Shown piece by piece: positions 1 to 9,039 of a stretch of DNA of 64,000 nucleotides. Position numbers and translations under genes: made by a program. The stretch is from Sphingobacterium sp. UBA4616 (GTDB lineage: Bacteria; Bacteroidota; Bacteroidia; Sphingobacteriales; Sphingobacteriaceae), in NCBI GenBank assembly GCA_002386525.1, contig DGIS01000025.1, forward strand, positions 360,086 to 424,085, read 5' to 3'. Each line of letters begins with the position of its first letter. The stretch's first letter is position 1. The notes beneath the pieces are model-generated. The model did not search any database. It was not told the origin of the DNA and saw only the letters and a list, made by a program, of their open reading frames with translations.

Positions 1-12
1 GTAGCTTTTTTA

Positions 13-384
13 TTAATGGTTTATTTCAAAGTTCAATCTTTCGAGCTTATAACGCTCTATCTCCTCCGACAGCTTACGGATGGCATAAGCTACAATAGCA
101 ACATCATCTATCCAGCCGCCGACAGCAATAAAATCAGGGATGGCATCTATCGGAGAAATCACATAAATGATCGTTCCGATGATGATGGATAGATTCCAGT
201 TGTTCATCTTAAACTTACCTGTGATTGCGTCTTTACACATCGCGATCAGCAATTTAAATTCGCCAACATAGCTACCTAGGTTTTTTGCCTTGGATTCCGC
301 CTGTGATAACTCCGCCTCCGTAATTTTACGTTGTCTAAAGCGCTCAAACATACCTGTTGCAATCTTCTTAATTCTACTGTTCAT
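13..384 (-). CDS. YkvA-like DUF1232 small membrane protein
   Basis: This 123-residue protein belongs by motif to the YkvA/DUF1232 family, whose biochemical role is not established. The family signature is visible as SPIDAIPD at residues 77-84, followed by WIDD at 91-94. The segment from about 64 to 100 is hydrophobic and probably dips into or crosses the membrane. The N-terminal half is basic and helical. It is transcribed away from the lipoprotein gene at 701, with a 316-base gap between them. The start ATG gives a normal family length. Nothing in its neighbours indicates a specific pathway. Confidence 0.8.
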   Translation of the reverse strand: MNSRIKKIATGMFERFRQRKITEAELSQAESKAKNLGSYVGEFKLLIAMCKDAITGKFKMNNWNLSIIIGTIIYVISPIDAIPDFIAVGGWIDDVAIVAYAIRKLSEEIERYKLERLNFEINH

Positions 385-700
385 AATCCAAAATTAGGAT
401 TACTAGATTAATAATCCAAATTCCTACGTTTCAGCGGATTCACACTCAATAAGGATCACTAATCAGGACGACCAACTATTTGCACTACAGTGAAAATATG
501 ATACGACAAACATTTACTGTCAAGCTGCTATACGAACTATTTTACACTTGGAATAGCCGAAGCACGCTGGATTAAATAACAACTACACACAAATTTATTA
601 TTTTTATAGCTAGCTGTAGCAAACTATCTTTAATGTGCGTATAATAGACAACACAAGCGCAATGTGTTTTATACAACAAAAGATTTAATGTTACACAGTT
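385..700. other. Divergent intergenic region
   Basis: This 316-base gap separates two divergently transcribed genes and must hold promoters for both. I find no exact TAnnTTTG box; a near match TATCTTTA lies at about 627-634 on the plus strand. I see no tRNA, repeat or small open frame that looks coding. Confidence 0.5.
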
Positions 701-1414
701 ATGAAAAACTATAGATTATTCAATTTTATCTCCATCGTTCTAGCGACATTCTTACTTTCAAGCTGTCTGAAAGATAATGATGACCAAAAAATTCCTATGG
801 CGCTCTTTACCATGGTTAATGGTTACAGCGACGCTAATGCTGTCGTCTATTATGCGGATGGCGGGGCTTTACAAAACCCCAATTATCCTATGGAATTCAA
901 AAGCTATAGGCCAATCGTTGGACTATTCACCGGAGCTCGAAAAATAGCTGTTTCCTCCGAATATAACAGTATCTTGACAGATACAACAATTACTGTAAAA
1001 GACAGTACGATATATACATCCTTTCTATTTGGAACAAAATCAAAACCGGTACAGATAATCACGACCGACAGAATCAACAAGGAAATTAAAAACACCGAAT
1101 CCGGTTTACGTTTCTTTAATCTTGCGGAGGGAACAGATCAGGTCACCCTTCAGATCGGCAGTGAGACCTCCCCGTCAGAATGGACAAATAGAGCTAAAGA
1201 AACACAGAACTCAGCAAACGCGCATCAGGGATTTATTGCCCAAAAAAGTGGAACATTCACTGTCACAGCACGTGATAAAGCAGGGAAAACAATCGCGACC
1301 CGGAGCGAAATTAAATTGGCTGAAGGCTATTATTATTCTTTAATACTCATCGGTAAGGCAAATGATCAAAACAAACCATTATATATTGGTTTAGTAGCTC
1401 AAGCTGCAAATTAA
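701..1414 (+). CDS. DUF4397-type lipoprotein
   Basis: The protein has 237 residues with a lipoprotein signal: a hydrophobic stretch ending LLSSC, so Cys22 is the likely lipidated residue, followed by the acidic KDNDD that in Bacteroidota often marks surface export. The mature part looks like DUF4397: an opening strand resembling a folded immunoglobulin-like domain (residues about 32-120) and a second similar half. Such lipoproteins are common in this phylum but have no defined biochemical role. A strong hairpin terminator lies 30 bases after the stop. It stands alone as a transcription unit. Confidence 0.7.
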   Translation: MKNYRLFNFISIVLATFLLSSCLKDNDDQKIPMALFTMVNGYSDANAVVYYADGGALQNPNYPMEFKSYRPIVGLFTGARKIAVSSEYNSILTDTTITVKDSTIYTSFLFGTKSKPVQIITTDRINKEIKNTESGLRFFNLAEGTDQVTLQIGSETSPSEWTNRAKETQNSANAHQGFIAQKSGTFTVTARDKAGKTIATRSEIKLAEGYYYSLILIGKANDQNKPLYIGLVAQAAN

Positions 1415-1444
1415 AATACCCATATCTATACACTTTTTATAACG

Positions 1445-1483
1445 GCGGCCATCATGTACATGTGATGGCCGCTCGCTTTTTAT
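1445..1483 (+). terminator. Intrinsic terminator after the DUF4397 lipoprotein
   Basis: Arms gcggccatca and tgatggccgc (1445-1454 and 1462-1471) pair perfectly and are followed within four bases by a T-rich run. Confidence 0.8.
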
Positions 1484-1506
1484 TTCTTGAATATACTTCT
1501 CAGCTA

Positions 1507-1812
1507 TTAAGGATTTTCTTTAGGTGCCACTTTAGAAATAACATAAATATCCTCATTATCTTTTTTCATCTTATACTTCTCACGGGCAATACGCTGTACT
1601 TCTTGCGGGTTGGAACGAATATCGTTAATTGTTTTAATGATTGCCGCATTTTCCTTAAGGTAGAAAGAGCGCTCACTCTCTAGGTTCGCTTTCTGTTTTT
1701 GATAACTATACTGTGTGGCAAAGTCATTTCTATCAAAAAATAACATCCACACCAAAAAAGCCAAAGCGGCTAACAAATACTTATTTCTTATTAAATACCA
1801 CAATCGTTGCAT
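1507..1812 (-). CDS. Septum formation initiator, FtsB/DivIC family
   Basis: A 101-residue bitopic protein: short cytoplasmic N-terminus, one membrane helix at about 11-26, then a coiled coil at about 35-66 and the family motif with VQRIAREKYKM near 73-83 and the acidic ED.Y turn after it. These are the marks of FtsB/DivIC, which links FtsL and FtsQ in the divisome at the septum. The box TATTTTTG lies only four bases before the ATG, so the mRNA is probably leaderless. In many Bacteroidota this gene sits beside eno; here enolase is about 8 kb away. Confidence 0.88.
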   Translation of the reverse strand: MQRLWYLIRNKYLLAALAFLVWMLFFDRNDFATQYSYQKQKANLESERSFYLKENAAIIKTINDIRSNPQEVQRIAREKYKMKKDNEDIYVISKVAPKENP

Positions 1813-1816
1813 AAGG

Positions 1817-1824
1817 CAAAAATA
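1817..1824 (-). promoter_or_regulatory. -7 box TATTTTTG of the divIC gene
   Basis: This exact TAnnTTTG match ends four bases before the divIC ATG, which leaves almost no 5' untranslated region. Confidence 0.6.
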
Positions 1825-2043
1825 CTATTTAGCTTTTATACTCAAGATTTTTTCTTCACAAGTTGGCCATCTTTGATTAAATATATGGAATATTATAGGC
1901 AAATTCATCATATCCCTAGAATAATCTTATCTTTAACAGTTCAAAAACGATCATTTCAAGGGAATATCCATTTTAAAACTACACCCGATTTTAAAATAGA
2001 AAGGTATATTCGATGGGATGATTAAAGAATAAATCATTGACAT

Positions 2044-3159
2044 ATGAAATACTATCTTATAGCAGGCGAAACTTCAGGAGACTTACACGGTGCAAACCTT
2101 ATTAAAGCATTAAAAATTGAAGATCCCGATGCAACTTTTCAAATTGTTGGAGGAAATCTAATGCAGGAAGAGGCTGGAAAAAAACCATTAATTCATACAT
2201 CGCAAATGGCTTTTATGGGCTTTATAGAAGTTATAAAAAATCTGCCAAAGATATCAAGGAACCTCAAACAAGTTAAAAATGATCTATTAAAAGAAAAACC
2301 AGATACTGTCATTCTGATAGATTTCCCTGGCTTCAATTTGAAAATTGCTGATTTTGCGAAAAAACATGGAATTAAAACCTGCTATTATATTTCCCCTAAA
2401 GTATGGGCCTGGAATCAAGGCCGTGTAAAGAAAATCAAACGGATTGTCGATCACATGTTTTGCATTCTGCCTTTTGAGGTGGATTTTTACAAAAAATGGC
2501 GCATGCCCGTAGATTATGTTGGAAACCCACTATTAGACGCGATTTCAACCTACCAATTCAACCCCAATTTCAGAGCAGAAAATGGTTTTTCAGAAAAACC
2601 ACTCATCGCCCTCTTGCCGGGAAGCCGGGAAATGGAAATTACTAATATTCTGCCTATCATGGCCGAACTTCCGTTCTTTTTTCCTGTTCATCAATTTGTA
2701 ATTGCAGGTGCTCCCAATTTTGATGAAGCGTTCTACAAGCAGTTTTTTAAAGGTATCGATATTCCCATAGTTTTCAATCAAACCTACGATATTCTCAATA
2801 ACGCGGAAGTCGCAGTCGTTACGAGTGGAACTGCTACGCTCGAAACAGGTATTTTGAAAGTACCCCAGGTAGTCGTCTATAAAGCTAACCCAATATCGGT
2901 ATGGATAGCTAAACTAGTTGTCAAAGTCAAATTTATCTCGCTCGTAAACCTAATCAATAACTTTCTATCAGTAAGGGAATTGATTCAAGACGACTGCACA
3001 GCGTATGATATTTCCTATGAAGTAGGTGAATTGATCAATAACAAAATGCATCGCGCAAGTGTGATGGAAAACTACGATATCCTTGCTGAAAAACTGGGTT
3101 CTCCTGGGGCTTCAGAGAAAACGGCCAAATTGATTGTAAAATATCTCGCTAAAATTTAA
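2044..3159 (+). CDS. lpxB: Lipid-A-disaccharide synthase
   Basis: LpxB transfers the glucosamine unit of UDP-2,3-diacyl-glucosamine to lipid X, forming the disaccharide core of lipid A at the inner face of the cytoplasmic membrane. The 371 residues match the family length. The start MKYYLIAGETSGDLHGANL is the diagnostic N-terminal nucleotide-sugar fold, ALLPGSREMEI near 200 and the TSGTATLE stretch near 260-270 are the conserved GT19 sites for UDP binding. In many relatives surE precedes lpxB; here no surE is visible and the gene appears to be transcribed alone or with the secreted protein behind it (56-base gap). Confidence 0.95.
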   Translation: MKYYLIAGETSGDLHGANLIKALKIEDPDATFQIVGGNLMQEEAGKKPLIHTSQMAFMGFIEVIKNLPKISRNLKQVKNDLLKEKPDTVILIDFPGFNLKIADFAKKHGIKTCYYISPKVWAWNQGRVKKIKRIVDHMFCILPFEVDFYKKWRMPVDYVGNPLLDAISTYQFNPNFRAENGFSEKPLIALLPGSREMEITNILPIMAELPFFFPVHQFVIAGAPNFDEAFYKQFFKGIDIPIVFNQTYDILNNAEVAVVTSGTATLETGILKVPQVVVYKANPISVWIAKLVVKVKFISLVNLINNFLSVRELIQDDCTAYDISYEVGELINNKMHRASVMENYDILAEKLGSPGASEKTAKLIVKYLAKI

Positions 3160-3215
3160 ACTCTTTTCCCTTTCATTTGTCAAACTATCAGTAGTCACTA
3201 TTAATTAAAAGGGTT

Positions 3216-3851
3216 ATGAAATGTAAAATTATTCTAGGCTTTTTTCTTTGTTTTGCAATGACCTTAACAGGTAAAGCACAGGAAGTACAACATATTTCTA
3301 AATTAGAAATTGGTAAAAAGGCAAAAAAAAATATCGATAATAGAGATTCTACTGTCGCTATACACATCGATACCTTGATCATGAAGGATAATTCTACTTT
3401 TTCTTTCTATGGTAAGAAAAATGTTAAGCTCACCATTGGTTATGCTGAAATTGGAAACAAAGCAACTATCCATGGAACAGATGGGAAGAATAACGGAACT
3501 AATTTTGACATCAGTGCTAATTTTCAAAAATTAGGGTCCCTATATATCATTGCAAAAGGAGATGACGCTTTCAATGGAACCAAAACTTTTCCGAACGGAA
3601 ATGGAGGAAAAGTTAAAGTCACTTTAACAAACGGAAGTATTAAACCTCAAACAACGGACAAGAAAGCGACAAATTATATTTATGCAGATGTAGTAGCAGG
3701 TGGACGTGCCGTCAATGCAAATTCGGACTTAAGAAATATTTACGACCGGATTAAAACCGCCCCCACCGGATTAAGAGGACTGCCTCAAGGGCAAATTTTC
3801 TCTGGGAGCCCCGGAACAGAAGGAACATTTGAACTAATTTCAACCCAATAA
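3216..3851 (+). CDS. Secreted protein of unknown function
   Basis: I do not recognise this 211-residue protein. It starts with a clear type I signal peptide (hydrophobic residues 4-17, cleavage probably after KAQ at about 20-22). The mature part is rich in Gly, Asn, Lys and Thr and alternates polar and beta-branched residues, which suggests a beta-strand-rich fold, perhaps short beta-helical repeats of the form found in adhesins; this is inference. It lacks cysteines after the signal. It follows lpxB on the same strand and ends before a strong terminator. Confidence 0.75.
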   Translation: MKCKIILGFFLCFAMTLTGKAQEVQHISKLEIGKKAKKNIDNRDSTVAIHIDTLIMKDNSTFSFYGKKNVKLTIGYAEIGNKATIHGTDGKNNGTNFDISANFQKLGSLYIIAKGDDAFNGTKTFPNGNGGKVKVTLTNGSIKPQTTDKKATNYIYADVVAGGRAVNANSDLRNIYDRIKTAPTGLRGLPQGQIFSGSPGTEGTFELISTQ

Positions 3852-3870
3852 CACTAAAGTTAAAATCATA

Positions 3871-3906
3871 AAAAAGCCGTATTCTTTTTTAAATACGGCT
3901 TTTTTT
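3871..3906 (+). terminator. Terminator between the secreted protein and the DUF3810 gene
   Basis: Arms aaagccgtatt and aatacggcttt surround a T-rich loop and are followed by TTTTTT. The flanking A-run means it can also serve the minus-strand operon that ends at 3925. Confidence 0.85.
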
Positions 3907-3924
3907 ACATATATAATCCCTATC

Positions 3925-5007
3925 CTACTGCCTACACCCTCTTGTTTTAAGCTCATAGGCCAATACCAGCCGCGTCATCCGATCATATCGGGCTATTCCT
4001 TCCTGCTGATTATTGTGTTTTAGGTATTGGTTATAAAACAATCCCATTACATCGTCGACCCACCCAGTATATTGACTCCAAAATTGTCTTTCTCCTGCTA
4101 AGTCTCTCAACACCTTTACACTTAATCGCCCTTTAAAATCTTTCCATAACTCAGGATACATGCCCTGAAGCTCACGCAACATATATAGGGAGGTCTGTAG
4201 ATAGGCCGAATACCGGTAAAAGTTTTGAGGATGATTCTGTAAGCGCACGAAAGCAATAAAATTTGCCTCATCTTCAAAACCGATGCCTTGCTGGTGAGCA
4301 AGTTCATGCACAGTAGTAAATGGTAAAAAAGTTGCTGGCATGGCTTTATTCACTTGAGCTTCGTGGGTAAATGGATTAAAATAGCCCGACACACCAAAAA
4401 AAGAAACCATACGGCTATTAATCGGTGATTTTGCGCCAATTTGATCTGTTGATAAAAAATCCGCAAACGTTGTATCGTTTTTGACCCATCTTGTCAACTC
4501 TTTTTGAATAAACTCTTTACGCTCTTCCCATTGCGATGGATTTACATGTTCACGCAAGGTATTTGTACTATCCAAAAAATCATTCAATACCATTAGATAA
4601 TCCGCTAGTCTTAAGCTATCGACTTGTAGATGTACATTTGTACTGATTGGCTGACGGTAATAGTTGAGCCCCCAAGATAGGTAAAAGAAACAATAGAGTC
4701 CGAATAACAAATTGATCATGGACAATACTAATCGAACAAATCTTTTCCATCTTCTTTTCCATATGTTTCCAATTAATTTCGCAGCTAAATAGAGAAAAAA
4801 CACAACAACTGCAACATAAAAGAGATCGCCTAGACTAAAGGGAATATAACCAAACACAAACCTCGAAACATTACTATAAAAACGATAAAATCCCTGTGCA
4901 TAAAAGACCTCAATCCATTGGCTGTTTTTCTCGGTCACGGAGAAAAATAAAGTCCCAATAAATAGAGCAAAAAAAGTAAAAACCGCTATTTTATCCCGCT
5001 TTTCCAT
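3925..5007 (-). CDS. DUF3810 membrane protein with HExxH zinc-protease motif
   Basis: This 360-residue protein has three membrane helices in its first third (about 8-25, 60-80 and 92-115), then a large domain with HELAH at 234-238 and an acidic EDEANF stretch shortly after, the usual third zinc ligand position of gluzincin-like proteases. That makes it a candidate membrane-bound metallopeptidase of the DUF3810 family; no substrate is known. It is the last gene of a three-gene minus-strand operon, 19 bases after the nucleoid-associated protein gene. Confidence 0.85.
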   Translation of the reverse strand: MEKRDKIAVFTFFALFIGTLFFSVTEKNSQWIEVFYAQGFYRFYSNVSRFVFGYIPFSLGDLFYVAVVVFFLYLAAKLIGNIWKRRWKRFVRLVLSMINLLFGLYCFFYLSWGLNYYRQPISTNVHLQVDSLRLADYLMVLNDFLDSTNTLREHVNPSQWEERKEFIQKELTRWVKNDTTFADFLSTDQIGAKSPINSRMVSFFGVSGYFNPFTHEAQVNKAMPATFLPFTTVHELAHQQGIGFEDEANFIAFVRLQNHPQNFYRYSAYLQTSLYMLRELQGMYPELWKDFKGRLSVKVLRDLAGERQFWSQYTGWVDDVMGLFYNQYLKHNNQQEGIARYDRMTRLVLAYELKTRGCRQ

Positions 5008-5026
5008 TCAATAATTTTTAAAACGA

Positions 5027-6085
5027 TTAACTTTCGTTCTCAAAATAAACCTTATAGAAATTCATACCCTTATCCTCATCATAACCTTTTTCCAGATATT
5101 CACGTTTACCATGAACATAGATATGAAAATTCTTATCAAGCTTTAAAACAGACTTGTAAGAAGATTCCATTTTTTTTACGGCTTTGTCTGCTATTTCAAA
5201 ATTTGCCTGAAACGGCGTGTCAAATTCATCCTCAAAACCAGCTTTAAAATCTTGGAATAAAGCAATTGCCCGTGGATTCCCTAACACTTCCTCCTCAAAC
5301 TCTTCTTGTACAAATGTTTCCTTTTCCTTAAAATAGTTCATGGATTTATTTAACAGATCAATCTTGTCCGCTTTTTCCAATTCAAAAGTCTCATCCAATT
5401 TTTCCTCCACAAAATTCTTATAAACTTTCAGATAATTGCCGGTTTGATTAAAGTTATCATTGCGCACGCGCAGTTGAAGAAAATCATCTTTCCAGTAAAC
5501 CGCTTCCTGCTGCCTATTCGTCTGGTCAAGCACCAATACCTTATATCCTTCTTCCTCTTCTACGTTGATAATAATACAGCCTTTATCCAGTTTATTAATA
5601 TTAATTGCTTCTTGTTCATACTCCAACAGAAATGCACCTTGTTCTGGATATACTTTCAGATAAGTTTCCTTGTTCTCCGATTTGAATATACCGATGGCAT
5701 CATGCTCTTCCCCTTCGATCTGAACGTTCTTCAACGCTACGACATACACCTCTCCTGCTTTAATTTTAGGATGATTGGAAACTTCATACAGGTGTTTTGA
5801 AATTTGTTGGGAAAAATCATGAAATGGAAGCTGATTCTTGAAATACTGTCTTACAAAATAGAAAATCTCATTCAGCTCTAATTCTTCATTGGGATGATAC
5901 AGACGATATACCTCGTTCACCTTTGCAAAGGGACTCATAAAATATTGCATCAGTAGCCCAGGTAGCACTTCATCTTCCGCAAGAGAAACGGGGGCATCTG
6001 ACAAAATATAAAATTCATCCTGGGCCTTATTGCCCACGCGATGAATAGATAACGCTTCAAAAGTTGCATCTTGGTGAAAAAACAT
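5027..6085 (-). CDS. Nucleoid-associated protein, NdpA/YejK (37 kDa) family
   Basis: The 352-residue protein resembles the NA37 family (E. coli YejK), a nucleoid-bound protein of poorly known function. The start FFHQDATFEALSIHRVGNK is the typical opening beta-hairpin, the middle contains the strand pairs YVVALKN and GCIIINVEE, and the C-terminus has the conserved KNFHIYVHG stretch. The protein is acidic overall with a helical region at about 230-300. It sits nine bases after the deacetylase-like gene and 19 bases before the DUF3810 gene, so the three are cotranscribed. Confidence 0.82.
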   Translation of the reverse strand: MFFHQDATFEALSIHRVGNKAQDEFYILSDAPVSLAEDEVLPGLLMQYFMSPFAKVNEVYRLYHPNEELELNEIFYFVRQYFKNQLPFHDFSQQISKHLYEVSNHPKIKAGEVYVVALKNVQIEGEEHDAIGIFKSENKETYLKVYPEQGAFLLEYEQEAININKLDKGCIIINVEEEEGYKVLVLDQTNRQQEAVYWKDDFLQLRVRNDNFNQTGNYLKVYKNFVEEKLDETFELEKADKIDLLNKSMNYFKEKETFVQEEFEEEVLGNPRAIALFQDFKAGFEDEFDTPFQANFEIADKAVKKMESSYKSVLKLDKNFHIYVHGKREYLEKGYDEDKGMNFYKVYFENES

Positions 6086-6094
6086 ATTTTTATC

Positions 6095-7021
6095 TTATAA
6101 ATTATATAAATCTATTGCTATTTTAAAAGTCTGACAATGTGCATTGACAATATCTTTAATTTCGGGAGAATAGCCTCCTCCCATGCTTACCTGAATAGGG
6201 ATGCGATTTTTATGGCATATCTCAAAGACCAGTTCGTCTCTGCGACGACAGGTGCTAATACTTAAATTTAACTTCCCTAGCTTATCTGTTTCTAAAATGT
6301 CTACCCCAGCTTGGTAGAAAACAAAGTCAGGCTCAAATTTCCTGAATATATCCGCTAAGTTATCTTCCAATAAACCAAGATATTCTGCATCCGAGATATC
6401 ATCCGATAAACCTATATCTAGATGCGATCGCTGTTTGATAAAGGGATAATTTTTCTCGCCATGCATCGAAAATGTAAATACCTGCTGATGTCCTTTAAAA
6501 ATATGCGCAGTACCATTACCTTGATGTACATCCAGATCAATGATCAGGATACGACTGGCATATTGCTGCTTCAGTAGGTACCCAGCTGCGGTTGCCTGAT
6601 CATTTATCAAACAAAAGCCTTCACCAAAATCATAACCAGCATGATGGGTTCCTCCGGCAATATTAAATGCTACCCCATACGCCCGTGCATAGTTTGCACT
6701 TTGGATTGTCCCATCGAGAATATAGCGTTCCCTGTCAATAAGACTTTGGCTCAATGGAAAACCTATTCTACGGACCATTTTGGAATCCAGTGTAAGCTCA
6801 AATAACTGCCTTACATATACCGGATCATGCACCAGACAACAGGATTCAAAGCTCGCAAGTTCAGGACTGAAAAAATTAGACTCATCCGCTATCCCTTCAT
6901 GTTTTAACTGTAGAGGAATGAGCTCATACTTCAACATCGGAAAACGATGCCCTTCTTTTAGGGGGTGTACAAATTCTGGACGAAAAGCTATCTTAAGCAC
7001 CTTAAATCTTATATTACTCAT
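6095..7021 (-). CDS. Histone-deacetylase-like amidohydrolase
   Basis: This 308-residue enzyme belongs to the arginase/deacetylase superfamily that includes histone deacetylases and bacterial acetylpolyamine or protein deacetylases. Active-site elements are complete: the His pair in GGTHHAG at 126-127, zinc ligands Asp164 and His166 in DLDVHQGNG, Asp241 in QAGVDIL, and the glycine-rich GGGY with Tyr284. It would hydrolyse an acetyl amide in the cytoplasm; the substrate cannot be read from sequence. It is the first gene of an operon with a nucleoid-associated protein, which makes protein deacetylation a plausible but unproven role. Confidence 0.9.
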   Translation of the reverse strand: MSNIRFKVLKIAFRPEFVHPLKEGHRFPMLKYELIPLQLKHEGIADESNFFSPELASFESCCLVHDPVYVRQLFELTLDSKMVRRIGFPLSQSLIDRERYILDGTIQSANYARAYGVAFNIAGGTHHAGYDFGEGFCLINDQATAAGYLLKQQYASRILIIDLDVHQGNGTAHIFKGHQQVFTFSMHGEKNYPFIKQRSHLDIGLSDDISDAEYLGLLEDNLADIFRKFEPDFVFYQAGVDILETDKLGKLNLSISTCRRRDELVFEICHKNRIPIQVSMGGGYSPEIKDIVNAHCQTFKIAIDLYNL

Positions 7022-7199
7022 GCGAATATAAGAAATCTAAATACATAACCCGTACCAATTTATTTCAACAATATCGATTGGATCTTTGGAGTTATATGAG
7101 AAAAAGGGCATCTTTGAGAAAGAACAACCGGCAAGCCAATGTTATTACACCATAACAGCATACTTGTACTCGATCATAAATTTTTATTATTGAAAATAA

Positions 7200-7841
7200 A
7201 TGGAAACAACTAATTTGCCCCAATTGTCTGCCATGGAACAACGTGTGCTAGGCTCACTAATCGAAAAATCGAGAGTTACCCCTGAATATTACCCAATGAC
7301 CATCAACAGCTTACAAGCTGCTTGTAATCAAAAAACTTCCCGTAAGCCAGTTGTACAGTATACAGAAGAGGATATTGTTGCTACGCTGGATGTATTGAAG
7401 AAAAAGGGCTTAATCGCTACTGTTATAGGTGGCGGGTCACGTGTCACGAAGTATAAACACAATTTTGCCATCCAGTTTCCACTCGTGCCTTCTGAATTAT
7501 CCATTATTTGTTTATTGCTTCTTAGGGGACCAATGACCGCAGGTGAAATCAACTCAAACTCCGGAAGATTGTATGAATTTGAGTCATTGAGCGAAATCAA
7601 TGCACAATTGGAAAAATTAGCCCAAGAAGGTTACATTAAATCTTTACCGAAACAGATGGGACATAAAGAAGTCCGTTATATTCATTTATTGGGAGAAATC
7701 AATCTTGAAGTTTACGAAACTAGCGGTACCGTGGGCAGCTCCCCAAATGACCAGGTCTTACTAGATCGAGTAGCTCAATTGGAGGAAGAAGTGGCAGCGT
7801 TGAAACAGAAGTTTCAGGATCTTTGGGATGAATTACATTAA
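7200..7841 (+). CDS. YceH family (DUF480) winged-helix protein
   Basis: A 213-residue protein of the YceH/DUF480 family. The start LPQLSAMEQRVLGSLIEK is the family signature of the first winged helix, and a second winged-helix unit follows at about 95-170 (LLLRGPMTAGEINSNSGR). The C-terminus (about 185-213) forms a short coiled coil, suggesting a dimer. The function is not established. It begins an operon with the MFS transporter (six-base gap) and the DUF72 gene. Confidence 0.9.
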   Translation: METTNLPQLSAMEQRVLGSLIEKSRVTPEYYPMTINSLQAACNQKTSRKPVVQYTEEDIVATLDVLKKKGLIATVIGGGSRVTKYKHNFAIQFPLVPSELSIICLLLLRGPMTAGEINSNSGRLYEFESLSEINAQLEKLAQEGYIKSLPKQMGHKEVRYIHLLGEINLEVYETSGTVGSSPNDQVLLDRVAQLEEEVAALKQKFQDLWDELH

Positions 7842-7847
7842 ATACCC

Positions 7848-9038
7848 ATGTTGCAAACAATAGATTCAAAAAAAGAATTACCGAAAGCAACCTTGTGGCT
7901 TATGACCATCGCCACTGGTTTGGTTGTCGCCAACAATTATTACAATCAGCCCTTACTAGGATTGATTGCCAAAGACCTCCATGTTGATGAGGCTACGGTT
8001 AGCAATTCAGCTATGTTGACTCAGATCGGGTATGCATTTGGTCTCTTACTGATTGTTCCTTTAGGAGACATGTTTAAACGCAAAAAAATGATCTTGATCG
8101 ACTTCGTTTTTATTATCTTTTCCTTAATAGGTATGGCTATTTCCACCTCAATTCTATCGATTTTAATATTCAGCTTTTTGATAGGTTTTACGTCCGTTAT
8201 TCCTCAGGTTATTGTTCCTATGGCTGCGGAACTTGCGCAGAAAGAAAAGCAGGCTTCGGCCATAGGAATGGTCATGTCGGGTCTGCTGATCGGTATATTA
8301 CTTTCGCGGGTTTTAAGCGGATTTATCGGGTCTTATTTCGGATGGCGTGAAATGTACTGTATCGCCGCAGTGATCATGATCGTTACGGCCATAGCCATAG
8401 CCATCAGGTTACCTGAAGTGATGCCTAATTTTAAAGGTACCTATAGCGAATTGATGCGTTCGGTCTGGGACTTTGCAAAGAAACAGCCCGTACTGCAATT
8501 AGCGGCATTCCGTGGAGCCATGGGCTTTGGCGCTTTTTCTGCATTCTTCACAACACTTGTGTTCCACCTTGCGGCCCCACCTTTCTTTGATGGCCCGGCA
8601 ACCGCCGGAGCATTTGGCCTCGTAGGCGCATGCGGCGCACTAGCCGCTGCTTTCGTCAATAGACTGACTGTATACATGAGCAAAGCAAAAATTATCCTGT
8701 ACGCTATTCTATTAATGTTGTTTAGCTGGTTGTTATTTGCCCTCTTTGGTAATTATCATTGGGGACTGATCTTCGGCGTTATTTTGATTGACCTTGGCCT
8801 ACAATCCATGCACATCCTAAACCAAAGTGATTTCTATGCACTAAACCTTGGCGCCAATAACCGACTTAACACGGTATACATGGTCAGCTATTTTATTGGC
8901 GGATCAACAGGCACCTTTTTTGCTGCACAGGCATGGCAACACTTTCAATGGCCAGGCGTTATTTTCGTAGGTACATGCTATACGCTTTTGGCCCTGTTGG
9001 CTCATGTATTATTTGATTATAAATTAAGAAAAAACTGA
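7848..9038 (+). CDS. MFS transporter
   Basis: The 396-residue protein has about 12 hydrophobic helices and the major facilitator loop motif between helices 2 and 3 (GDMFKRKKMI). The opening WLMTIATGLVVANNYYNQPLLG is typical of a subfamily of drug or sugar efflux-type MFS permeases found in proteobacteria and Bacteroidota. The substrate is unknown. It lies between yceH and the DUF72 gene with gaps of six and one bases, so all three are cotranscribed and probably translationally coupled. Confidence 0.9.
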   Translation: MLQTIDSKKELPKATLWLMTIATGLVVANNYYNQPLLGLIAKDLHVDEATVSNSAMLTQIGYAFGLLLIVPLGDMFKRKKMILIDFVFIIFSLIGMAISTSILSILIFSFLIGFTSVIPQVIVPMAAELAQKEKQASAIGMVMSGLLIGILLSRVLSGFIGSYFGWREMYCIAAVIMIVTAIAIAIRLPEVMPNFKGTYSELMRSVWDFAKKQPVLQLAAFRGAMGFGAFSAFFTTLVFHLAAPPFFDGPATAGAFGLVGACGALAAAFVNRLTVYMSKAKIILYAILLMLFSWLLFALFGNYHWGLIFGVILIDLGLQSMHILNQSDFYALNLGANNRLNTVYMVSYFIGGSTGTFFAAQAWQHFQWPGVIFVGTCYTLLALLAHVLFDYKLRKN

Positions 9039-9039
9039 T

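Noticed and set aside
1807-2025. Open frame of 72 codons between divIC and lpxB
   Set aside because: It starts inside the divIC start region, has a poor protein-like composition and no recognisable family; more likely intergenic.
5444-5800. 118-codon frame opposite the nucleoid-associated protein gene
   Set aside because: Antisense shadow with an abnormal Phe/Ile/Leu-rich composition.
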